Origin: an uncultured Oscillospiraceae bacterium
GTDB lineage: Bacteria; Bacillota; Clostridia; Oscillospirales; Oscillospiraceae
Direction of reading: 5' to 3'
Length of the DNA stretch: 34,520 nt
NCBI GenBank assembly: GCA_947589745.1
Contig: CANQCS010000026.1
Coordinates: forward strand, 1 to 34,520
Part shown: piece by piece, positions 24,342 to 31,442 of the stretch
Layout of the letters: each line of letters begins with the position of its first letter
Numbering within the stretch: the first letter of the stretch is position 1
Program-made: the position numbers and the translations under genes
Notes under the pieces: model-generated
Told to the model about the DNA's origin: nothing
Databases searched by the model: none
Seen by the model: only the letters and a program-made list of their open reading frames with translations

Positions 24342-24370
24342 ATTATAATACAATTTTTCCGTGAAATCAA
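24342..24370 (-). promoter_or_regulatory. Promoter of the MATE gene
   Basis: On the minus strand TTGATT (24365-24370), 17 bases, TATAAT (24342-24347), about 43 bases before the chosen start. Confidence 0.82.
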
Positions 24371-24439
24371 TACATTGCTACCCGCTGGTTGGCAGCAGGT
24401 CCCGCCTGTGGCGGCGCTTGTAAGGTTCTCTTTTCGCTT

Positions 24440-24470
24440 TGATACTTTTTCTTTCAGGAAAAAAGTATCA
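24440..24470. repeat. Family-1-type hairpin, diverged copy D
   Basis: TGATAC...GTATCA hairpin with the same core as copies A-C (arms from 24440 and to 24470). The flanking 40 bases are only weakly related (AGGTTCTCTTTTCGCTT). It lies between the divergent MATE and activase promoters. Confidence 0.65.
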
Positions 24471-24540
24471 GACGGCAAAATCGACGGAAGTTGCCACAAG
24501 AATCCTTAACAAAGATTTAACAAACGTGGACAGGGCTTTA

Positions 24541-24549
24541 TGATATAAT
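24541..24549 (+). promoter_or_regulatory. Extended -10 promoter of the activase operon
   Basis: TGaTATAAT (-10 hexamer 24544-24549) with no clear -35. It supports the gene start at 24608 rather than any upstream in-frame codon. Confidence 0.7.
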
Positions 24550-24607
24550 GACTCACAAGCGCTGTGGGCAGTATAGAATCCTGAGCCCGCAGGTTTTGGA
24601 GCAAGAT

Positions 24608-27535
24608 ATGAGCGAAAAACTGACCCTCGGCATCGATATCGGTTCCACCACCGCCAAGGTAGTCGTGGTGGAGAACGGACATATTACATACGAAAAATAC
24701 CAGCGCCACTTCTCCCAGGTGCGGCAGAAGACCATGGAGCTGCTGAGTGAGGCCGCGCCCTACGTGGGGCAGCGGTCCTTTACCGCGGCCATCTCCGGCT
24801 CCGCCGGGCTGGGGCTGGCGGAGGCCGCCAAAGTGCCCTTCGTCCAGGAGGTGTTCGCCACCGGCGAGGTGGTGCGCCGCCTGGAGCCCGACACCAGTGC
24901 CGTCATCGAGCTGGGCGGCGAGGACGCCAAGATCATCTTCTTCGACGGCGGCGTGGACGAGCGGATGAACGGCTCCTGCGCCGGCGGCACCGGGGCTTTC
25001 ATCGACCAGATGGCCACGCTGCTGAACGTCACCGCCGACGAGCTGGACGAGCTGAGCCTGGAGAGCACCCGGCTGTACCCCATCGCCTCCCGCTGCGGCG
25101 TGTTCGCCAAGACGGACATCCAGCCCCTTCTGAACCAGGGGGCCAAGCACGCCGACGTGGCCGCCAGCATCTACCAGGCGGTGGTGAACCAGACCATCGC
25201 GGGCCTGGCCCAGGGTCGGCGGATCAGCGGCAAGGTGCTGTTCCTGGGCGGGCCGCTGTACTACTGCAAGGGCCTGCGCATCCGGTTCCAGGAGACCCTG
25301 GGGCTCTCGGACGAGCAGGCGGTGTTCCCGGAGTACGGCCGGTTCGCCGTGGCCATGGGCGCGGCGCTGTACGCCGAGAAGAGCGGCAAGACCTTCACCA
25401 TGGAGCAGCTCCGCACCCAGATCGGCGAGAGCCGCACCGCGCGGGACGAGTCCAACCTGCTGCCGCCCCTGTTCCGGAACGAGAAGGAGTACGCGGCCTT
25501 CCGGGCCCGGCACGCCAAGGCCACCGTGGTGGAGCGGGACATCTCCACCTACTCCGGCGGCGCGTGGCTGGGCATCGACTGCGGCAGCACCACCACGAAA
25601 GTCGCCCTTCTCAGCGAGGACAAGGAGCTGCTGTATACCTACTACGCCTCCAACCGGGGCAACCCGGTCCAGATCGTCAAGGAGCAGCTGGAGCAGATCT
25701 ACCGGCTGTGCGCGGGGCGCATCACCATCCGGGGCAGCGCCGTCACCGGCTACGGCGAGGAGCTGATCCAGGCGGCCTTCGGCGTGGACCGGGGCGTGGT
25801 GGAGACCATCGCCCACTACACCGCCGCCCGGCACTTCTGCCCGGAGGTGGACTTCATCCTGGACATCGGCGGCCAGGACATCAAGTGCTTTAAGATCAAA
25901 AACGGCGCTATCGACTCCATCATGCTCAACGAGGCCTGCTCGTCGGGCTGCGGGTCCTTCATCGAGACTTTCGCCCGGTCCATGGGCTACGACGTGGCGG
26001 CCTTCGCGGAGAAGGGCCTCCACAGCCATGCCCCGGTGAACCTGGGGTCCCGCTGCACCGTCTTTATGAACTCCTCCGTCAAGCAGTCCCAGAAGGACGG
26101 GGCCACGGTGGAGGATATCTCCGCCGGCCTGTCGGTGAGCGTGGTGAAGAACGCCATCTACAAGGTCATCCGGGCGGGCTCCGCCGACGAGCTGGGGGAG
26201 CACGTAGTGGTCCAGGGCGGCACCTTCTACAACGACGCGGTGCTGCGGGCCTTTGAGCTGGAGCTGGGCAAGAACGTGATCCGCCCCGCCATCGCGGGCC
26301 TCATGGGGGCCTACGGCGCGGCGCTGTACTGCATGGACCTGCAGAAGAGCAGTATCATCACCCCGGAGGGCCTGTCCCTGTTCCAGCACACGGCCAAGGC
26401 CGCCACCTGCCAGGGCTGCACCAACCACTGCCGCCTGACCATCAACAGCTTCGGCGGCAACAAGCGGTACATCTCCGGCAACCAGTGCCAGAAGGGCCTG
26501 GGCCTCAAGAACCCGGAGGAGGTGCCCGACCTGCACCAGTGGAAGCGGGATACCCTCACCGCCCTCCAGCCGGGGCCGGAGCTCCGGGGCACCATCGGCC
26601 TGCCCCTGGCCCTGGGCATGTACGAGCTGCTGCCATTGTGGCACGCCCTCTTTACCAGGCTGGGGTTCCGGGTGGAGGTTTCCGGCCTCTCCAGCCGGAA
26701 GGTCTACGCCAAGGGCCAGTTCTCCATCCCCTCCGACACCGCCTGCTACCCGGCCAAGATCATGCACGGCCATATGGAGGTGCTGCTGGAGCGGGGGGTG
26801 GACGCCATCTTCTATCCCTGCCTCACCTACAACGTGGACGAGCACCAGACGGACAACCACTACAACTGCCCGGTGGTGGCCTATTACTCCGAGCTGCTCC
26901 ACGGCAACATGGACGACCTGGAGCGGACCCACTTCCTGTACCCGTTCCTGAACATCAACAACAAGCACGAGCTGGCCAAGGAGCTCCACGCCTGCCTGGA
27001 GCCGGTGTTCCCCGGCATCCCCAAGCGGGAGGTGCGCAAGGCCATCGACTACGCTTTCGGCGTCTACGAGCAGCACATGCTGGCCGTCCGCAGAAAAGGC
27101 GAGGAGGCGGTGGCCTGGGCCAGGGCCCACGGCAAGCGCATCATGATCCTGGCGGGCCGGCCCTACCACATCGACCCGGAGATCGGCCACGGCATCGACA
27201 AGCTGGCGGCCACCCTGGGCTTCGTGGTGGTCAGCGAGGACAGCGTCTGCCATCTGGCGGACCCGGTGCCGGTCCACGTGCTGAACCAGTGGACCTACCA
27301 CGCCCGGCTCTACCGGGCGGCCCAGTACGCCTGCGAGCACGACGACACCCAGCTGGTGCAGCTGGTCAGCTTCGGCTGCGGCGTGGACGCCATCACCACC
27401 GACGAGGTGCGGCGCATTCTGGAGAGCGCCGGAAAGCTGTATACACAGATCAAGATCGACGAGATCACCAACCTGGGCGCGGTGAAGATCCGGCTGCGGA
27501 GCCTCATCGGCGCTCTGGAGGAGAAAGGGGTGTGA
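24608..27535 (+). CDS. 2-hydroxyacyl-CoA dehydratase activase-related protein (double BadF/BadG domain + DUF2229)
   Basis: 975 residues. Two ASKHA ATPase domains of the BadF/BadG/HgdC family stand in tandem: the first starts GIDIGSTTAKVVVVENG (about 6), the second GIDCGSTTTKVALLSED (about 322). Each has a Cys-containing loop (NGSCAGGTGAF and ACSSGCGSFIE) where family members bind a shared [4Fe-4S] cluster. A DUF2229 region follows (about 620-975), with a CQGCTNHC motif. In known systems such activases drive an ATP-dependent electron into a 2-hydroxyacyl-CoA dehydratase or benzoyl-CoA reductase. The ATG follows GGAG. The next gene starts 6 bases after the stop and holds the rest of the module. 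No dehydratase subunits are nearby, so the target is unknown. Confidence 0.88.
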   Translation: MSEKLTLGIDIGSTTAKVVVVENGHITYEKYQRHFSQVRQKTMELLSEAAPYVGQRSFTAAISGSAGLGLAEAAKVPFVQEVFATGEVVRRLEPDTSAVIELGGEDAKIIFFDGGVDERMNGSCAGGTGAFIDQMATLLNVTADELDELSLESTRLYPIASRCGVFAKTDIQPLLNQGAKHADVAASIYQAVVNQTIAGLAQGRRISGKVLFLGGPLYYCKGLRIRFQETLGLSDEQAVFPEYGRFAVAMGAALYAEKSGKTFTMEQLRTQIGESRTARDESNLLPPLFRNEKEYAAFRARHAKATVVERDISTYSGGAWLGIDCGSTTTKVALLSEDKELLYTYYASNRGNPVQIVKEQLEQIYRLCAGRITIRGSAVTGYGEELIQAAFGVDRGVVETIAHYTAARHFCPEVDFILDIGGQDIKCFKIKNGAIDSIMLNEACSSGCGSFIETFARSMGYDVAAFAEKGLHSHAPVNLGSRCTVFMNSSVKQSQKDGATVEDISAGLSVSVVKNAIYKVIRAGSADELGEHVVVQGGTFYNDAVLRAFELELGKNVIRPAIAGLMGAYGAALYCMDLQKSSIITPEGLSLFQHTAKAATCQGCTNHCRLTINSFGGNKRYISGNQCQKGLGLKNPEEVPDLHQWKRDTLTALQPGPELRGTIGLPLALGMYELLPLWHALFTRLGFRVEVSGLSSRKVYAKGQFSIPSDTACYPAKIMHGHMEVLLERGVDAIFYPCLTYNVDEHQTDNHYNCPVVAYYSELLHGNMDDLERTHFLYPFLNINNKHELAKELHACLEPVFPGIPKREVRKAIDYAFGVYEQHMLAVRRKGEEAVAWARAHGKRIMILAGRPYHIDPEIGHGIDKLAATLGFVVVSEDSVCHLADPVPVHVLNQWTYHARLYRAAQYACEHDDTQLVQLVSFGCGVDAITTDEVRRILESAGKLYTQIKIDEITNLGAVKIRLRSLIGALEEKGV

Positions 27536-27541
27536 TCTCTT

Positions 27542-28816
27542 ATGGTTGACAAGGAAAAGGGCTATGTGGTCTTTACCGAGGAGATGAAGACCACCCACAC
27601 CATCCTGGTGCCCAATATGCTGCCCATGCACTTCAAGATCATCTGCCAGGTGATGGAGAAGGTTGGCTACCACATGGAGCTGCTGGAAACTAGCGGGCCC
27701 CGCATCGCGGAGACGGGGCTGAAGTACGTCCACAACGACACCTGCTACCCGGCGATCCTGGTCATCGGCCAGTTCATCGACGCCCTCCAGAGCGGGAAAT
27801 ACGATCCCAACAAGGTCGCCCTCATCCTGTTCCAGACCGGCGGCGGGTGCCGGGCGTCCAACTACATCCACCTGCTCCGCAAGGCGCTGGAGAAGGCGGG
27901 GCTGGGCCACGTGCCGGTCATCAGCCTCAGTATGACCGGCCTGGAGCACCACCCGGGGTTCCAGCTGACCCTGCCGCTGTTGAAGCGGGTGATGTACGGG
28001 GTGCTGTACGGCGACCTGCTGATGACGCTGGTGAACCAGACCAAGCCCTACGAGAAGAAGCGGGGCGCCGCCCAGGCGCTGGCGGACCAATGGACCGAGC
28101 GCCTGGCCCAGGAGATGGCCGAGGGAAAGGCCACCTACAAGCACGTCAAGGCCAACTACCAAAAGATCCTGGACGACTTCGCCGCCCTGCCGGTGGAGCC
28201 GCGGGACACGGTGAAGGTGGGCGTCGTGGGGGAAATTTTCGTGAAGTATTCCCCCCTGGGCAACAACCACCTGGAGCAGTTCCTGGTGGACGAGGGGGCC
28301 GAGGTGGTCATCCCCGGCCTGCTGGACTTCTGCCTCTACTGCGTGTACAACAACATCCTGGACCGGAAGCTGTACGGCATGAACAAGAGGGCCCAGCTGC
28401 TCTACCGCATTGCCTATAAATTCCTTGTGGGCATGGAGAAGGACATGATCGAGGCGGTGAAGGCCCACGGCCGGTTCACGCCGCCCACTCTCTTCACCCA
28501 CACCATCGAGCTGGTCCAGGGGACCATCAGCATGGGGGTCAAGATGGGGGAGGGCTGGCTGCTGACGGCGGAGATGCTGGAGCTGGCGGACAAGGGCGTC
28601 AACAACATCGTCTGCACCCAGCCCTTCGGCTGCCTGCCCAACCACATCTGCGGCAAGGGCATGATGAAGCCCATCAAGGCGGGAAACCCCGATATCAACA
28701 TCGTGGCCATTGACTATGACGCGGGGGCCACCCGGGTCAACCAGGAGAACCGGCTGAAGCTGATGCTGGCGAACGCCCGCCAGCACCAGGAGGCGGTGGG
28801 GGCTTCCAGGCTCTAG
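27542..28816 (+). CDS. C-terminal partner of the activase module (CoA-dehydratase-subunit-like, DUF2229-associated)
   Basis: 424 residues, matching the C-terminal third of the approximately 1400-residue single-chain activase-related proteins of other clostridia; here it is a separate gene. It resembles the HgdB-like alpha/beta domain of 2-hydroxyacyl-CoA dehydratases, with Cys in NDTCYPA, GGGCRASNY, LYCVYN and CTQPFGCLPNHICGKG that could ligate an iron-sulfur cluster. The ATG at 27542 is 6 bases after the stop of the activase, so both are co-translated. Activity is not established for this family; a self-contained reductase formed by the two proteins is one possibility. Confidence 0.8.
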   Translation: MVDKEKGYVVFTEEMKTTHTILVPNMLPMHFKIICQVMEKVGYHMELLETSGPRIAETGLKYVHNDTCYPAILVIGQFIDALQSGKYDPNKVALILFQTGGGCRASNYIHLLRKALEKAGLGHVPVISLSMTGLEHHPGFQLTLPLLKRVMYGVLYGDLLMTLVNQTKPYEKKRGAAQALADQWTERLAQEMAEGKATYKHVKANYQKILDDFAALPVEPRDTVKVGVVGEIFVKYSPLGNNHLEQFLVDEGAEVVIPGLLDFCLYCVYNNILDRKLYGMNKRAQLLYRIAYKFLVGMEKDMIEAVKAHGRFTPPTLFTHTIELVQGTISMGVKMGEGWLLTAEMLELADKGVNNIVCTQPFGCLPNHICGKGMMKPIKAGNPDINIVAIDYDAGATRVNQENRLKLMLANARQHQEAVGASRL

Positions 28817-28856
28817 GGGGGCGCAAGCGGGGGCGGCAGCCCCACAGTGCAAATCA

Positions 28857-28877
28857 AAAGGGGCCTCCGGCCCCTTT
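28857..28877 (+). terminator. Terminator-like stem-loop after the activase operon
   Basis: A 9-bp stem AAAGGGGCC/GGCCCCTTT (28857-28865, 28869-28877), 3-base loop; the T run is only three bases plus scattered T. Confidence 0.65.
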
Positions 28878-28909
28878 CACCTCTTATTCTGTCTTTCAGT
28901 GCCTGCCGG

Positions 28910-28981
28910 CACCCTGGGTTACTTTTTGTGCAAACAAAAAGTAACCAAAAAGTTGCTCAAGGGGGCTTTGGCCCCCTTGAG
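28910..28981. repeat. Family-2 hairpin repeat, second copy
   Basis: Arms 28917-28928 and 28935-28946 (GGTTACTTTTTG type) in a 52-base block similar to 4784-4835 reversed, sharing CACCCTGGGTTACTTTT and CCAAAA...CTCAAG. An 11-bp GC-rich hairpin (28956-28966 with 28971-28981) follows. Confidence 0.75.
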
Positions 28982-29321
28982 AATCCCCTCCGTGTGGAAG
29001 GGCGTTAAGGGCAGATGGGTGTTGGGTAGGCCCCAGAGAAAGCATTCATCGGTACTGCTGTTTTTTTTCGTATTCCTACTGCTGGTTGCTCCGTTCCACT
29101 ACGCAATTGATACATGTTTCTTGTCGGGCTGAATGGGGTATACGAACCGTAGAGGCTTGGCCGGAGTCACACGCTGAGACAGGCTTATACTGTTCTTCAA
29201 TTAGAACAATATGGCGTTACTGTGAGAGAAATATGATACTTTTCCTTTCAGGAAAAAGTATGACAACGCCAATGAAAAATTCCGTGGGCGCCGTGTGACA
29301 AAACGGGACCTCCCAAGAATG
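28982..29321 (+). other. Intergenic stretch without a gene
   Basis: No credible coding frame, ribosome site or RNA was found. It holds a diverged family-1 hairpin at 29236-29261 (ATACTTTTCC...GGAAAAAGTAT). Confidence 0.5.
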
Positions 29322-29365
29322 TTGATTTCTCCCGCATTCCATGGTATTGTAGACCATGGGTGCGG
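29322..29365 (+). promoter_or_regulatory. Promoter and palindromic operator candidate of the beta-galactosidase gene
   Basis: TTGATT (29322-29327), 17 bases, TATTGT (29345-29350). A dyad covers the -10: CCGCA-tt-CCATGGT (29332-29345) pairs with ACCATGG-g-TGCGG (29353-29365). A repressor that senses sugar could bind here; none is encoded nearby. Confidence 0.65.
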
Positions 29366-29423
29366 GCTTCGCTGTTTTTCTGACAGAAGCGCTTCCCGAT
29401 GATATGGAGGAGGACGAAAAGTC

Positions 29424-31163
29424 ATGCGATTTGAGGTCAGCGACACATTCTATCTGGACGGCGCGCCGTTCCAGATCATCTCCGGCTCCATCCACTACTT
29501 CCGGGTGGTGCCGGACTATTGGCGGGACCGGCTGGAGAAGCTGAAGGCCATGGGGTGCAACACTGTGGAGACCTACATCCCCTGGAACCTCCACGAGCCC
29601 AGGAAGGGCCAGTTCCGGTTCGACGGCATATTGGACGTGGAGCGGTTCGTCCGGCTGGCCCAGGAGCTGGGTTTCTACGTGATCCTGCGGCCCTCCCCCT
29701 ACATCTGCGCGGAGTGGGAGCTGGGCGGCCTGCCCGCCTGGCTGCTGGCGGAGGACGGGATGCGGTTCCGGTGCGCCTATCCGCCCTTCCAGCGCCATGT
29801 GGAGGACTACTACCGGGCACTGATGGCGCGCCTCGTCCCCCTGCAGATCGACCGGGGCGGCCCGGTGATCCTGATGCAGGTGGAGAATGAGTACGGCTCC
29901 TATGGCAACGACAAAACATATCTGCGGTGGCTCCGGGACCTGATGCGCGCTCTGGGCGTCACGGTGCCGCTCATCACCTCCGACGGGCCGGAGGCGGAGC
30001 TGCAGCGGGGCGGCTCGGTGGAGGGCGTCTGGCCCACCGCCAACTTCGGCTCCAAGGCGAAGGAGCGCTTCGGGATGCTCCGCCGCCAGACAACGGGGCC
30101 GCTGATGTGTACCGAGTTCTGGATCGGCTGGTTCGACTACTGGGGGAACGGCGGACACGCCAGGGGCGACCTGGAGCAGTCCGTCCGGGATCTGGACAAG
30201 CTGCTGTCCATGGGGCACGTGAACCTCTATATGTTCGAGGGCGGCACCAGCTTCGGCTTTATGAACGGAGCCAACTACTACGGCCGGCTGACCCCGGACG
30301 TGACCTCCTACGACTACGACGCGGTGCTGACGGAGGACGGGCAGATCACGGAGAAATACCGGCAATACCGGGAGGTCATCGGGAGATACCGGCCTATCCC
30401 GGAGGTAGAATTCACCACGGAGATCCGGCGCAGAGGGTACGGCTATCTGGAGGTCCGGGAGAAGGTGGGCCTCTTCTCCGTGCTGGAGGACCTCTCCGCG
30501 CCGGTGGAGGACGTCCACCCCCGCTCCATGGAGCGGCTGGGCCAGAGCTACGGCTACATCCTGTACCGCACACGGCTGGATACGGAGGAGCGCCTGGAGC
30601 GGCTGCGGCTTCAAAAGGCCAACGACCGGGCCCAGGTCTTCGTGGACCGGCGCCCCGCCGTCACCCTCTATGACCGGGAGCTCCTGGACGAGACGGAGCT
30701 TCACATTCCTCTCACCCCCGGCGCGGAGATGGACATTCTGGTGGAGAATATGGGCCGGGTCAACTTCGGTATCCGGCTGGAGGACCAGCGGAAGGGCATC
30801 GACGGCGGCGTGGCGGTCAACGGACACTTCCACATGGGCTGGCGGCAATACCCTCTGCCTCTGGACAACGTGGACCGGCTGGACTTCTCCAAGGGCTGGC
30901 AGGAGGGACTGCCGGGCTTCTACCGCTTCACCTTCCGCGTGGAGGAGGCGGGGGACACCTTCCTGGACTTCACCGGCTGGGGCAAGGGCTGCGCCTTTGT
31001 CAACGGTGCCAACATCGGACGGTTCTGGGAGATCGGCCCCCAGAGGCGGCTGTATCTCCCCGCGCCCCTGCTGCGGATTGGCGAGAACGAGATCATTCTG
31101 TTTGAGACCGAGGGCAAAACCGGCGGCGGCATCTATCTGCGGGATGAGCCGGATCTTGGTTAG
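29424..31163 (+). CDS. GH35 family beta-galactosidase
   Basis: 579 residues, a cytoplasmic enzyme without signal peptide that removes terminal beta-galactose from small glycans. The (beta/alpha)8 barrel starts with QIISGSIHYFRV and holds LRPSPYICAEWELGGLPAWLL. The catalytic acid/base is Glu156 in QVENEYGSYG and the nucleophile Glu231 in CTEFWIGWFD, by match to family members such as human GLB1. Two C-terminal beta-sandwich domains follow, with FYRFTF and GWGKGCAFVNGANIGRFW, standard for GH35. The ATG lies behind GGAGGAGG. No transporter or sugar regulator is adjacent, so it is a single-gene unit. Linkage preference (beta-1,3 is common in the family) is not readable. Confidence 0.95.
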   Translation: MRFEVSDTFYLDGAPFQIISGSIHYFRVVPDYWRDRLEKLKAMGCNTVETYIPWNLHEPRKGQFRFDGILDVERFVRLAQELGFYVILRPSPYICAEWELGGLPAWLLAEDGMRFRCAYPPFQRHVEDYYRALMARLVPLQIDRGGPVILMQVENEYGSYGNDKTYLRWLRDLMRALGVTVPLITSDGPEAELQRGGSVEGVWPTANFGSKAKERFGMLRRQTTGPLMCTEFWIGWFDYWGNGGHARGDLEQSVRDLDKLLSMGHVNLYMFEGGTSFGFMNGANYYGRLTPDVTSYDYDAVLTEDGQITEKYRQYREVIGRYRPIPEVEFTTEIRRRGYGYLEVREKVGLFSVLEDLSAPVEDVHPRSMERLGQSYGYILYRTRLDTEERLERLRLQKANDRAQVFVDRRPAVTLYDRELLDETELHIPLTPGAEMDILVENMGRVNFGIRLEDQRKGIDGGVAVNGHFHMGWRQYPLPLDNVDRLDFSKGWQEGLPGFYRFTFRVEEAGDTFLDFTGWGKGCAFVNGANIGRFWEIGPQRRLYLPAPLLRIGENEIILFETEGKTGGGIYLRDEPDLG

Positions 31164-31319
31164 AGCGGCGCCGCTACGGGAGTCAATCGCTTCTTCCAGC
31201 AGAACCGTGGGATTTTCTTTCCCGGCCGGGACGACCCAGCCTGCGGGAAGGCGCGGCGCACCATCGGGGCGTGCTCCGTATGGACTGCTGGCGTAAGGTC
31301 ATGTGCTAGGTATCAGGAA

Positions 31320-31355
31320 AGAGCATGGCAGTCCCTTGGCGGACTGCCATGCTCT
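31320..31355. terminator. Bidirectional stem-loop between GH35 and the histidine kinase
   Basis: A 14-bp perfect stem (31320-31333 with 31342-31355) with an 8-base loop between two convergent genes. T runs are weak on both strands. The rest of 31164-31442 holds no gene. Confidence 0.75.
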
Positions 31356-31442
31356 TGTATGATTCATTTTAAAAAGACGGTCGTTATGCCAGGCGGTCAA
31401 TCCTTTATATGTATGCCCGTTCCGGGTATTATTTCGCTCTCC

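Noticed and set aside
24506-28852. 1448-codon open frame on the minus strand opposite the activase operon
   Set aside because: It is a shadow of GC-rich codon bias: composition is dominated by His, Gln, Leu, Val and Gly, and the plus strand encodes conserved families over the same bases.
28899-29132. 77-codon frame with a hydrophobic stretch in the gap before the GH35 gene
   Set aside because: It begins inside a repeat hairpin, has no ribosome site and no conserved features.
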